Source of the DNA: CAVZXS01 sp963779325
GTDB lineage: Bacteria > Bacteroidota > Bacteroidia > Chitinophagales > Chitinophagaceae
Assembly (NCBI GenBank): GCA_963779325.1
Contig: CAVZXS010000009.1
Coordinates: forward strand, 1 to 64,000
Reading direction: 5' to 3'
Length of the DNA stretch: 64,000 bases
The notes under the pieces were generated by a model. That model was not told the DNA's origin and did no database searches. It was given only the letters and a program-made list of their open reading frames with translations. Position 1 is the first letter of the stretch. Each line of letters starts with the position of its first letter. Below are positions 55,362 through 64,000 of the stretch, piece after piece. Made by a program: the position numbers and the translations under genes.

Positions 55362-56699
55362 CTATTTAAAATTGGTATCATCTTCTTCTTTTCTCCTTTC
55401 TTTTGTAATATAAAAAACAATTACGCCGCCGATAATAAGCAGGCTGCCGCCCAATGCAAACCATTTGGTAGATATAAAAACAAATAGCCAGATTAATATG
55501 GAAAGAATTGCGGGCAACGGGTACAGCCACATTTTAAAAGGAAGTTTAGCAGCGCCGAATTTTTTACGCAGTAAAACCAACCCGATGGTTTGCCCGATAA
55601 ATTGTACAAGAATGCGCATGGCTAAAATAGAACTGATTACATCGCCCAACCTGAACAGTAAACTGAAAATAAAACCCAAGCCGCATAAAAATAATAATGA
55701 AATATGCGGAAAATTTTTAGTGGGATGAAGTTTTGCAAAAATTTTAAAGAAATTACCGTCAATGGCGGCGGCGTAAGGCACTCTCGAGTAGCCCAATACT
55801 ACAGCGAACAACGAGGCCATGGCAATCCATAATATAAGTACCGTTACAACAATGCCGGCAGTTTTGCCGTACAGTTGCTCCATAAAACTGCTTACTAAAT
55901 ATTTATCCTCTTCTTTTACATTTTGCCACGGAATAACACCCATTACGCTGATGTTCATCAACAGGTATAAAGCGGCTATACCTGCAATGGAAATAAAAAT
56001 ACTTCGCGGAATATTTTTTTCAGGGTTTTTAATTTCACCGCCCAAATGACAAACATTATAATAACCTAAATAACTGTAAATTGTTTTTACAGAACCTTGA
56101 CCGATGGCCGCCCAAAATGCATAACTGAAAAAAGATTCATTGCCTTTCGGTATCAACTGAATGGAATGTTGTTGATTGCTCAGGCCACTGTAAATAATCC
56201 ATACTATGGTTACAATAACTACAGCCCAAAGTGTAACGGAAATTTTTCCGATGGTTTCTATCTTGCGGTATAACAATAAGCAAACAAGAATAACCAAACC
56301 GCCTGATACCATCTTTTGTTGCAGGGCAGTTAAATCAACTATGTAAGTAAGATATTGCGCAAAGCCGATAGCTCCTGAAGCAACTACCAACGGCGCCTGT
56401 ATACTTGTTTGCCACACATATAAAAAACTCATCAGCTTGCCGTATTTATCGCCGTAGCCGATGCGTAAAAAATTATATGTGCCGCCCGCCAGCGGGTATC
56501 TTGCTCCCAATTCGCTCCATATCATGGCATCGGTAAAGGCCGCGAAGGCGCCAAATATCCAGGCCCATAAAAACAACCCGTTGTGAAATTGACTTACCAC
56601 GAAAGGCATTACTACAAAAGGACCTATACCAACCATATCTATCATATTGATAGAAGTAGCCTGCAGTAAATTTATTTTCCGGTTGAAGTGTGAAGACAA
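55362..56699 (-). CDS. APC-family amino acid permease
   Basis: A 445-residue integral membrane protein with about 12 hydrophobic segments and the APC-type first helix containing MVGIGPFVVMPFV (substrate/Na-binding break), then LWAWIFGAFAAF and GARYPLAGGTYNFLRIGYG, a clear signature of the amino acid-polyamine-organocation superfamily. Substrate not determinable. The gene lies 38 bases after the PLP enzyme gene on the same strand, so the two may be co-transcribed and act on one amino compound; that is inference. Confidence 0.9.
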   Translation of the reverse strand: MSSHFNRKINLLQATSINMIDMVGIGPFVVMPFVVSQFHNGLFLWAWIFGAFAAFTDAMIWSELGARYPLAGGTYNFLRIGYGDKYGKLMSFLYVWQTSIQAPLVVASGAIGFAQYLTYIVDLTALQQKMVSGGLVILVCLLLYRKIETIGKISVTLWAVVIVTIVWIIYSGLSNQQHSIQLIPKGNESFFSYAFWAAIGQGSVKTIYSYLGYYNVCHLGGEIKNPEKNIPRSIFISIAGIAALYLLMNISVMGVIPWQNVKEEDKYLVSSFMEQLYGKTAGIVVTVLILWIAMASLFAVVLGYSRVPYAAAIDGNFFKIFAKLHPTKNFPHISLLFLCGLGFIFSLLFRLGDVISSILAMRILVQFIGQTIGLVLLRKKFGAAKLPFKMWLYPLPAILSILIWLFVFISTKWFALGGSLLIIGGVIVFYITKERRKEEDDTNFK

Positions 56700-56737
56700 A
56701 GGTTTGTGTTTGGTAGTGTTTTTCTAATTTCTTTTAA

Positions 56738-58036
56738 TCAACTTTTTACAAATGCCGTAATTCCTTCTACCAGTCTATCCAAATTTTTGGCGGTCGTGTA
56801 TACATTGGGTGTTATACGAACACCTTTTATATTTTCCCATTCAATACCTACGGTATGAATTTTATATTTATCCAATAAAAAACTATCCAATTCGGCGGGC
56901 TTCCTTCCTTCTATATTTATTAAACCGATGGCGCAGCCAAAACCCGGTTTCATGGACGTACCCAATTTTACTTTCGGTAAATCTTTTACTTTCTCCATCC
57001 AGTAATTTTTTAAATAATGCAATCGTTTTTCTTTTCTTTCACCGCCAATCATTTCATAAAACTCGATGGCTTTGCCGATTGCTTGCTCTATAAAAAATGG
57101 CCTGGTACCCTGGTTTTCAAATTTTCGTATATCATCTTTCAGCGGGTTTTCGCCGGTGGCGAATAGCGGGTAAATGTTTTTTATTTTTTCTTTTTTTACA
57201 TACAACATACCGCTGCCTATGCAGGCGCTGAGCCATTTGTGTAAACTGGTACCAAAATAATCGGCGCCCAATCCGGGAATGGTAAATTGAAACTGTGCGA
57301 AACTATGCGCACCGTCCACCAATACTTCAATTCCTTTTGCATGCGCGGCATCGGCAATTTTTCGTACGGGTAAAATTTGCCCGTTCCAATTTATGACATG
57401 CGTTACCTGTACTACTTTTGTTTTTGGTGTAAATGCTTTTATAAATTCATTGGCTAAATAATTATTATCCTCGCTTGGTAATTCAAGATTTACCCAAACC
57501 AATTTTATTTTATCCCGCAGTTCTCGTTGTTTCCAGGCATTAATCATATTGGGGTAATCCTGTTTGCTCAACACTACTTCATCGCCGGGGCTTAATTGCA
57601 GGCCGAATATTATTGTTTCCAGGGCTTCCGAAGCATTGCGGTGTATAGCGATTTCTTCCGTATCGCAGCCGGCAAGCAGCGCTAAATTTTTTCTCAATGG
57701 CTCACGACCCTGATCCAATATTCTCCACATATAATAACTGGGCGCTTCATTGCTCATGTCATGATAACGTTTCATCGCTTCCTGTACCGTATTGGGCGAT
57801 GGCGCCACGCCGCCATTATTTAAATTTATAAGTGCCGGCGAAACGGTATACGCTTGTTGTACATACCGCCAAAAATCTTCTTCTCTAGCTAAGTTGTCCG
57901 GCGAAATATTTTCCGCTTCTTTTAATGCTGCTTTTAAATTCTGACTCCATGCCGGATGTGTAAGTGAAGCCATGATACCGGTGGCGGACAGTGCGCCCAG
58001 TTTATTTATAAATAAACGGCGGTTGACTGAGTTCAT
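56738..58036 (-). CDS. Secreted PLP-dependent aminotransferase class V (isopenicillin N epimerase-like)
   Basis: A 432-residue protein. It has a twin-arginine-like signal (NRRLFINKLGALSATGIMAS), so it is likely exported folded with its cofactor. Class V signs are the LNNGGVAPSP start, HRNASEALETIIFG, the PLP-ring-binding D241 and H244 in VDGAHSFAQ, and the Schiff-base lysine K267 in GTSLHKWLSACIG. This group includes racemase/epimerase- and lyase-like enzymes; the reaction here is unknown. It is followed by an APC permease gene. Confidence 0.88.
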   Translation of the reverse strand: MNSVNRRLFINKLGALSATGIMASLTHPAWSQNLKAALKEAENISPDNLAREEDFWRYVQQAYTVSPALINLNNGGVAPSPNTVQEAMKRYHDMSNEAPSYYMWRILDQGREPLRKNLALLAGCDTEEIAIHRNASEALETIIFGLQLSPGDEVVLSKQDYPNMINAWKQRELRDKIKLVWVNLELPSEDNNYLANEFIKAFTPKTKVVQVTHVINWNGQILPVRKIADAAHAKGIEVLVDGAHSFAQFQFTIPGLGADYFGTSLHKWLSACIGSGMLYVKKEKIKNIYPLFATGENPLKDDIRKFENQGTRPFFIEQAIGKAIEFYEMIGGERKEKRLHYLKNYWMEKVKDLPKVKLGTSMKPGFGCAIGLINIEGRKPAELDSFLLDKYKIHTVGIEWENIKGVRITPNVYTTAKNLDRLVEGITAFVKS

Positions 58037-58637
58037 AATATTTTTTATTTATACTATAAATGTAAGGAATAGATGGCTAATTAATATTTTGAGTTGCTGA
58101 GCTGACGATCCATGCCAATAAGGAATATTTCCGGCACCTCTTTTTCGCATTCTTTCGAACGCATTCTTTAATCAAGAAGGCAGGCGAAAAAGCAGTGCCT
58201 CCCGTGTCTTCTGACAACACGCAGCGGAGTCCTCTATAATCACTTCAATACTGTAAAGACTTTCTAACCCGTTAGTATCCTTGTGCGTTGGCCCGGAAAA
58301 ATGGCTGAGCATTCATTTTTCATAGACTTTTTTGTTTCTTTTTTTGTCATGAAAAAAAGAAAAGAAAGAAAACGGCGGTAAGTTTATTATGAGAAGGTAT
58401 ATGGAACTATTTTGAAACACAGGAAAAATACCGGTTTTGTGTAACTCTATTTTTTACAGTATCTCAAAATATTAATTTGTAGAATTGATAATAGATGTAA
58501 CTCAAAAGGTAAGGGAAGGTAAAATAAAGCGAATACCGAAAATAAAAACAGCCTGCTTAAAAAGCCAAATATCTTTTGCAGGATAAATTGGCTGAAAGAA
58601 ATAAAAAAACTATCTTCCAAGAATAACAAAACTGCGT
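58037..58637. other. 600-base gene-free spacer upstream of cphA
   Basis: No supported gene. It contains a direct repeat CGCATTCTTT (58146-58155 and 58160-58169) and a long imperfect inverted T/A-rich repeat centred on CATG (about 58328-58372). It presumably includes divergent promoters for the PLP enzyme and cphA, not assigned. The end (58560-58637) is A-rich leader. Confidence 0.5.
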
Positions 58638-61262
58638 ATGAAAATTCAGGAAATTAAAGTTTTGAAGGGCCCCAATTACTGGAGCGTTCGCCGGTTGAAA
58701 TTGATACAAATGAAATTGGATTTGGAAGACCTGGAGCAACGGCCCACCAATTCCATTGATGGCTTCAGGCAGCGCTTGGAAAAAATGTTCCCGACAATGA
58801 TTGAGCATCGGTGCAGCGAAGCGATACGCGGCGGTTTTTTTAAAAGAGTAGATGAAGGAACCTGGATGGGGCATGTAATAGAACATATCGCACTGGAACT
58901 GCAAACGCTTGCCGGTATGGATACCGGCTTCGGCAGAACCCGCGGCTCGGGCGACGGAGAAGGAATATATTATGTAGTATTCAGTTATATGGAAGAGGAT
59001 GCCGGCGTGTATGCAGCCAAAGCATCAGTAAATATTGCGCAGGCATTGGTGGACGGCGCTGAATATAATTTAGAAGACGATATTCAAAAACTAAGAGAGA
59101 TACGTGAGGATACACGCTTGGGCCCGAGCACCGGTTGTATTGTAGATGAAGCGGTGAAACGCGGTATCCCTTTTATACGATTGAACAAACAAAGTTTGGT
59201 ACAATTGGGTTACGGTGTACATCAAAAAAGAATCAGGGCCACTATTGCTTCTACCACATCAAACATAGCCGTAGATATTGCCTGCGATAAAGAAGAAACA
59301 AAATTATTATTAGAAGCGGCCGAAATTCCGGTGCCACGCGGTGTAGTGGTGCGTACCGAAGCGGGAGTGGAAGAAGCGATACAGAAATTTGGTTACCCGT
59401 TGGTGATAAAACCGATAGACGGTAATCACGGAAAAGGAAATACTACGAACATCACAACTTGGGAACAGGCATTAACTGCTTTTGCTGCCGCAAAAAGTTT
59501 TAGCCGCAGTGTAATTGTAGAACGTTTTATTACCGGTTTCGATTTTAGAATTTTAGTCATCAACTATAAATTTATTTGCGCGGCATTGCGTACGCCGGCT
59601 TCAGTTATTGGTGATGGCGTACATACCATTCAATGGCTGGTAGATGAAACAAATAAAGATCCGCGAAGAGGTTACGGTCACGAAAAAGTATTGACGCAAA
59701 TTACTATCGATCAGTTTACACAAAAAATGCTGGACGAAAAAAATTACACATTGGAAACGGTGCCGCCCAAAGATGAATTGGTATTGCTGAAACCGACTGC
59801 CAACTTAAGTACCGGCGGTACCAGCGATGACGTAACGGATGAAGTGCATCCTGCAAATATTTTTATGTGCGAACGGATTGCAAAAATTATAGGCCTGGAT
59901 ATTTGCGGTATTGATATTATGGCGAATGATTTGCGTACACCTGTTTCGGAAAATGGCGGCGCTATACTGGAAGTAAATGCAGCGCCCGGTTTCAGAATGC
60001 ACATTGAACCGGCTAAAGGTTTACCGAGAAATGTAGCGGAGCCTGTAGTTGATATGTTATTTCCGAAAGGGAGCGCGGGCCGTATTCCTATTATAGCTAT
60101 AACAGGTACTAATGGCAAAACAACTACTACCAGGTTGACGGCGCATATAGCCAAGAGTGCCGGTAAAAAAGTAGGCTACACTACCAGTGATGGTGTATAT
60201 ATTCAAAATCAATTGATGATGAAAGGAGATTGCACGGGCCCGGTTAGTTCTGCATTTGTATTAAAAGATCCTACGGTTGATTTTGCCATACTGGAATGTG
60301 CAAGAGGCGGCATATTAAAAAGCGGTTTGGCGTTTCAGAATTGTGAAGTGGCCATTGTTACCAATGTAGCATCGGATCATATAGGACTGGGCGGTATAAA
60401 TAATTTGGAACAGATGGCAAGAGTTAAAAGTGTGGTGCCTGAAACCGTTTTCCCGCACGGCTACGCCATACTGAATGCTGATGATGATTTGGTATATAAA
60501 ATGAAAGATGATTTGAAATGCAATATCGGTTTGTTCAGTATGGATGAAAATAATCCGCGGATAAAAGAACATTGCGCCAAGGGCGGATTGGCTACTGTTT
60601 TTGAAAACGGTTATGTAAGCATCATGAAGGGTACCTGGAAAATAAGAGTAATGCCGGTGAAAGATATTCCGCTCACATTTGAAGGAAAGGCGTTGCATAA
60701 CATTGCCAATACATTACCGGCCGTACTGGCTACTTATTTGTACCGCGATATTACCATTGAAGATATCCGCTCGGCATTGCAAACATTTGTACCGGGCAGC
60801 AATACCACACCGGGACGGATGAACTTTTTTAATTTTAAAAATTTTACCATCCTTGCCGATTTTGCACACAACCCGCACGGCTTGCGTTTGCTTTGCGATT
60901 TTGTAAGCAAATTAGATTACCCGAAAAAAATTGGTGTAATAAGCGGCACCGGCGACCGCCGTGATGAAGACATTCGTGAACTGGGTGAAATATCGGCGCA
61001 ATTTTTTGATGAGTTAATTATTCGCTGCGATAAAAATTTGCGTGGCCGTACGGCCGATGAAATTATCGGTTTGCTGAAAGAAGGTATTGCGAAAGCGAAT
61101 AAGGATGTACCGACAAAAACGATCGCCAACGAGAATGAAGCATTGGAATATATATTCGCCCACCCGCAACAGGGAGCGTTGTATACTATTATGTGCGATG
61201 TGGTAGCCGGTGCATTGGATAAAATAAAGGAATTGAAGAACAGGGAAGAAGGAGTAGCATAG
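58638..61262 (+). CDS. cphA: Cyanophycin synthetase
   Basis: Makes the Asp-Arg storage polymer cyanophycin from ATP, aspartate and arginine. The 874-residue protein has the CphA N-terminal domain (about 1-160), an ATP-grasp domain (about 215-470; FGYPLVIKPIDGNHGKGNTT, GGAILEVNAAPGFRMH) and a Mur ligase-like domain (about 485-874; P-loop G490-TNGKTTTTR, YTTSDGVYI, ILECARGGIL and NVASDHIGL). The length matches the family. No cyanophycinase (cphB) or isoaspartyl dipeptidase gene is adjacent in the window. Short AGCT-word repeats follow the stop. Confidence 0.96.
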   Translation: MKIQEIKVLKGPNYWSVRRLKLIQMKLDLEDLEQRPTNSIDGFRQRLEKMFPTMIEHRCSEAIRGGFFKRVDEGTWMGHVIEHIALELQTLAGMDTGFGRTRGSGDGEGIYYVVFSYMEEDAGVYAAKASVNIAQALVDGAEYNLEDDIQKLREIREDTRLGPSTGCIVDEAVKRGIPFIRLNKQSLVQLGYGVHQKRIRATIASTTSNIAVDIACDKEETKLLLEAAEIPVPRGVVVRTEAGVEEAIQKFGYPLVIKPIDGNHGKGNTTNITTWEQALTAFAAAKSFSRSVIVERFITGFDFRILVINYKFICAALRTPASVIGDGVHTIQWLVDETNKDPRRGYGHEKVLTQITIDQFTQKMLDEKNYTLETVPPKDELVLLKPTANLSTGGTSDDVTDEVHPANIFMCERIAKIIGLDICGIDIMANDLRTPVSENGGAILEVNAAPGFRMHIEPAKGLPRNVAEPVVDMLFPKGSAGRIPIIAITGTNGKTTTTRLTAHIAKSAGKKVGYTTSDGVYIQNQLMMKGDCTGPVSSAFVLKDPTVDFAILECARGGILKSGLAFQNCEVAIVTNVASDHIGLGGINNLEQMARVKSVVPETVFPHGYAILNADDDLVYKMKDDLKCNIGLFSMDENNPRIKEHCAKGGLATVFENGYVSIMKGTWKIRVMPVKDIPLTFEGKALHNIANTLPAVLATYLYRDITIEDIRSALQTFVPGSNTTPGRMNFFNFKNFTILADFAHNPHGLRLLCDFVSKLDYPKKIGVISGTGDRRDEDIRELGEISAQFFDELIIRCDKNLRGRTADEIIGLLKEGIAKANKDVPTKTIANENEALEYIFAHPQQGALYTIMCDVVAGALDKIKELKNREEGVA

Positions 61263-61388
61263 CTACGGGCTCTTAGCTATGAGCAACGAGCTTCGAGCTT
61301 TTTAAAATGATAATTAGTCTTTTAATTTTTTAATAATAGTAATACTTGTCTGATAACTCGCAGCTCACAGCTATCAGCTCAGAGCTTA
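61261..61388. repeat. Word-like AGCT repeat tract after cphA
   Basis: Imperfect repeats of AGCTACGAGCT-type words (AGCTATGAGCAACGAGCTTC at 61277-61296; CTCACAGCTATCAGCTCAG at 61364-61382), partly self-complementary. Non-coding. Confidence 0.6.
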
Positions 61389-61398
61389 ACTCTACTTC

Positions 61399-62568
61399 AT
61401 GAACCGACAAAAATCCGTTCTTCTTTTTACAGTATTTGTAGATATGGTCTGCTTTGGTATGATCATTCCCGTGCTGCCGTATATTTCAAAGGAACTTGCT
61501 CTTTCCGATTTTTTGTATGGTCTGCTGGCGGCCGTTTTTCCGCTGATGAATTTTTTATTTTCTCACTTATGGGGTTCGCTCAGCGACAGGAAAGGAAGAC
61601 GTCCCGTAATGCTGGTAAGTATCGCCATTACACTGGCGGCCAATTTACTGTTGGCCATTACGTATAATTTGCCGGGTTTATTAGTGGCAAGAATTTTTGC
61701 CGGTATCGGCAGCGCCAATTTTTCCGTAGCGCAGGCGTATATGAGTGATATTACGCCCATTGAACAACGAACCAAGAACATGGGAATGATCGGCGCTGCA
61801 TTTGGTTTGGGTTTTATTTTCGGGCCACCGTTGGGTGGGTGGTTAAAAGACCTTAGCGGACCCGGATCTGTTTTATGGGTAGGATTGGGAGCCGCCATAC
61901 TCAATCTTATCAATTTGGTATCGGCCCGGTTTTTTCTGAAAGAGAGTAATCAAAATATAAACGAAACTTATAAGCGAAACCTGAATCCGCTGAAACCCAT
62001 TATCAAATGGCTGCGTGTACCGGTCATCAGTCAGCTCATGCTTATTTTCTTTATCTACGTCGTTGCTTTCAGTATGATGCAAATAATGAGCGGGTTAATT
62101 TGGAAAGAAAAATATTTATTAACCGAGGCTCAGGCCGGTTATACATTCGCCTATATCGGTCTTACATCGGCGCTGTTCCAGGGATTATTGGTGGGCAGGT
62201 TAATAAAAAAATATTCAGAAAGGCAATTGATTATTGCGGGAGCCATACTGATGGCCGTTGGGTTGGCATCTACGCCGGTACCGCCGGCCGGCAGTTTTGT
62301 ACCCTGGGTTTTTATTATTGTTATACCCATTTCATTGGGCAATGCATTAATTACGCCGGCACTATCCAGTTGGCTCAGTAAAAAGGCGCCGCTTAGAGAA
62401 ACGGGCCAGGTAATGGGCGCCAATCAAAGTTTTGCGTCTATGGCAAGGGTAATTGGCCCCACGGCGGGTGGTTTATTGTACCCCATTTTTTGGAATTTAC
62501 CCTTCTATGTCAGCGGATTAATCATGCTGATACCGCTTTTCATGATTTTCAAATTAAAGGATGACTAA
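61399..62568 (+). CDS. MFS transporter, drug-efflux (Tet)-like
   Basis: A 389-residue transporter with 12 predicted helices. The FGMIIPVLPYI first helix and WGSLSDRKGRRPVMLVSI (the loop 2-3 MFS signature) are clear. IGAAFGLGFIFGPPLGGWL fits motif C of drug:proton antiporters. It resembles the TetA/DHA1 group, but the substrate is unknown. It stands alone 130 bases after cphA, and a tRNA-Gln promoter begins right at its 3' end. Confidence 0.92.
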   Translation: MNRQKSVLLFTVFVDMVCFGMIIPVLPYISKELALSDFLYGLLAAVFPLMNFLFSHLWGSLSDRKGRRPVMLVSIAITLAANLLLAITYNLPGLLVARIFAGIGSANFSVAQAYMSDITPIEQRTKNMGMIGAAFGLGFIFGPPLGGWLKDLSGPGSVLWVGLGAAILNLINLVSARFFLKESNQNINETYKRNLNPLKPIIKWLRVPVISQLMLIFFIYVVAFSMMQIMSGLIWKEKYLLTEAQAGYTFAYIGLTSALFQGLLVGRLIKKYSERQLIIAGAILMAVGLASTPVPPAGSFVPWVFIIVIPISLGNALITPALSSWLSKKAPLRETGQVMGANQSFASMARVIGPTAGGLLYPIFWNLPFYVSGLIMLIPLFMIFKLKDD

Positions 62569-62573
62569 TTCCA

Positions 62574-62605
62574 TTTGGCTCAAAAGACTGTAACCCTTAT
62601 TTTTG
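62574..62605 (+). promoter_or_regulatory. Bacteroidota promoter of tRNA-Gln
   Basis: TTTG (62574-62577) and TATTTTTG (62598-62605) are separated by 20 bases, matching the TTTG / TAnnTTTG consensus. A GC-rich palindrome built around CGTTCC-gggc-GGAACG lies between promoter and tRNA (about 62608-62640). Confidence 0.7.
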
Positions 62606-62669
62606 CCAGCCCGTTCCGGGCGGAACGTTCGGGCGGGCACTCCCGAAAGAAATTTCAGGGAAATCGGAT

Positions 62670-62740
62670 TGACCCATGGTGTAATGGTAACACTACTGAT
62701 TTTGGTTCAGTCATTTATGGTTCGAATCCATATGGGTCAA
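62670..62740 (+). tRNA. tRNA-Gln (anticodon TTG)
   Basis: Acceptor TGACCCA/TGGGTCA, D-arm TGGTGTAATGGTAACAC, anticodon stem ACTGA/TCAGT with loop TTTTGGT, T-arm TATGGTTCGAATCCATA. 71 bases without CCA. Confidence 0.95.
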
Positions 62741-62743
62741 CAG

Positions 62744-62772
62744 AGGCTCCGCAATTACAGCGGGGCTTTTTG
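62744..62772 (+). terminator. Terminator after tRNA-Gln
   Basis: AGGCTCCGC pairs with GCGGGGCTT around ATTACA-type loop bases, followed by TTTTGTTTTT. Confidence 0.75.
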
Positions 62773-63367
62773 TTTTTGGGGTATGCACCTTATTGTTACA
62801 AACCGAAATTCTCAATACAGGTACGTGTGTTTGGCTTGGACTGCAGCCCGATATTAGTTGATAGCGATTTGCAGCCGATTGTTACTACTTCTGCCGGCAT
62901 AGCAGAAAATCCAATGTCTGTTCGCACTTCGTCTTGATTCTTCAAATATTTTGTCTGTGTTCACAACTGTAGAGTGTGTCCCGGATGCGTAGGAACAAGG
63001 CTGCCTCTTTTGCAAGGTTGGCTTTGTTTAAGTCAGGTTTTTTTATTTTCAATACTCAAGTTTTTTTAAAATCATGATACCGCATCCGCCAACTCGTTGG
63101 CGGAAGAGCAGATAGTTGACTCACCCAAGTATGGTCGGGCAGGCATATTCATTTTAAAAAACCTTTCTGAAAAAATCAGAGAGGCTCTTTTGTTTTATAA
63201 TTTTTTCCGGTAATCATCCATCTCTTCGTTTACTTACTATACTTTTCCTGTCAGTACAACAATTAGTTCGATCTCAAGTTGATTGTTATGGGTGAGGAGT
63301 TGTAGCGAAAAGCCCGACCACCAAAGGTATTCACGCCCCCAAAATTCTTTTTAAACTTTTTCAGTAA
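62773..63367. other. Gene-free spacer with two hairpins
   Basis: No supported gene. It contains a palindromic repeat TCCGCCAAC-tc-GTTGGCGGA (63085-63104) and a terminator-like hairpin CCTTTCTGA/TCAGAGAGG (63162-63184) followed by CTCTTTTGTTTT. The remainder shows no motif I can support. Confidence 0.5.
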
Positions 63368-64000
63368 TCAATAATGCATTCTTACAAAGGCTTCCATTGC
63401 AGCATAATGGGTAAGACCCAGATCGGCATATAATTTAGCAGTTGCAGCATTGCGTTCCTCGGCACGTTGCCAAAACTCACGTGCATCGCTCCCTTGGAAC
63501 GGTACCATGTCTTTTTGCGATTGATGTATGAAAATGCCAAACCGTTTTTTCAGTACCTGGTCAGGACTCATGGGTATAGCCATTTCAATTTCTTCAATAT
63601 TCCATTCCTGCCAGGCGCCTTTATACAACCAAAGCCAGCAATCTTTTATCCAATCGGCCCCGCCGGCTTTTATTTGTTTTAATGATTCCAATACAACATC
63701 TAAACAAACCTTATGCGTTCCGTGCGGATCGGCTAAGTCGCCTGCGCAAAACAGTTGATGCGGTTTTAGTTTATTCAAAAGCTCAACGGTTTGTTTTACA
63801 TCCTCAGCACCCATCGGGTTTTTTTGTATGGTTCCGGTTTCGTAAAAAGGAAGGTTTTGAAAATGAATATTGTTTTCATTTATACCTACATACCGGCAGG
63901 TAGCTTTTGCTTCGCAGCGGCGAATAAGCCCTTTTATTTCTCTTATCTCTTTGGTATCGGTTTGGTTTACTTTTTTATTGGATAAATAATTGCGTACGTT
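63368..64000 (-). CDS. nagB: Glucosamine-6-phosphate deaminase, C-terminal extension (partial)
   Basis: The frame is open from the window edge (64000, reading NVRNYLSNKKVNQTDTKEIR) to the stop at 63368, so the 5' part lies outside. The visible 210 residues match the C-terminal PIG-L/LmbE-like half that Bacteroidota NagB proteins carry after the deaminase domain: CRYVGINENNIHFQNLPFYE, KPHQLFCAGDLADPHGTHKVCL and the ending YADLGLTHYAAMEAFVRMHY. The full enzyme converts glucosamine-6-phosphate to fructose-6-phosphate and ammonia. The deaminase active site cannot be seen here. Confidence 0.85.
   Translation of the reverse strand, partial: NVRNYLSNKKVNQTDTKEIREIKGLIRRCEAKATCRYVGINENNIHFQNLPFYETGTIQKNPMGAEDVKQTVELLNKLKPHQLFCAGDLADPHGTHKVCLDVVLESLKQIKAGGADWIKDCWLWLYKGAWQEWNIEEIEMAIPMSPDQVLKKRFGIFIHQSQKDMVPFQGSDAREFWQRAEERNAATAKLYADLGLTHYAAMEAFVRMHY

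Noticed and set aside
62575..62937. 120-codon frame across tRNA-Gln
   Set aside because: It runs through the promoter, a palindrome, the tRNA and its terminator; a shadow.

Overview
The window looks like a chromosomal stretch of a Bacteroidota bacterium, most likely a relative of Chitinophagaceae. Supporting signs are type IX secretion (T9SS) C-terminal sorting domains, a DUF1800/DUF1501 pair, a DUF3667 protein, a glucosamine-6-phosphate deaminase with the Bacteroidota-type C-terminal extension, TAnnTTTG-type promoters in front of RNA genes, and a tmRNA tag ending YAMAA. Assignments come from reading the sequence and from recollection of families; no search was run.

Layout. 0-2.6 kb is accessory DNA: a tyrosine recombinase, an antitoxin with a truncated RelE-like toxin, and repeat-rich spacers. 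2.6-7.1 kb holds two secreted amidohydrolase-family proteins. 7.4-15.6 kb holds a sensor kinase/response regulator pair, a small lipoprotein, a tail-fibre-like protein and a large T9SS-exported repeat protein; four of these five genes are broken by many single-base frame shifts. 15.7-19 kb is secA, with one shift. 19.4-20.9 kb is a compact type II restriction-modification pair. 21-31 kb carries housekeeping genes (atpG, scpB, lysA, a phosphopantetheinyl transferase, dcd) plus a DUF2130 protein, a histidine kinase and a glycosyltransferase. 30.97-31.95 kb is a tRNA cluster in which an intact tRNA-Leu lies beside damaged tRNA-Leu copies and a tandemly duplicated GIY-YIG nuclease gene. 32-48 kb includes mazG overlapping a giant NtrY-like kinase, a PolX-family protein, a 41-residue histone H1-like protein, rpmA/rplU, a GH3-family enzyme, dxr, rseP, a membrane MutS-like ATPase and ssrA. 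48-64 kb has a lipase, a double-ABC ATPase, the DUF1800/DUF1501 pair, an APC permease, a PLP enzyme, cyanophycin synthetase, an MFS transporter, tRNA-Gln and the 3' part of nagB.

Two themes cross the window. First, small GC-rich palindromes and word-like short repeats occur not only between genes but in frame inside genes (atpG, the recombinase, an ABC ATPase linker) and inside tRNA-Leu copies. Second, frame breaks are confined to about 7.9-25.4 kb. Several fall in homopolymers, and one is in secA, which should be essential, so sequence error is a serious alternative to real gene decay there.

The strongest candidate for something undescribed is the 348-bp tandem unit at 31.25-31.95 kb. It joins a tRNA-Leu 3' half, a hairpin, a GIY-YIG nuclease gene whose stop codon lies in a tRNA D-arm-like sequence, and a palindrome standing where the anticodon arm should be.
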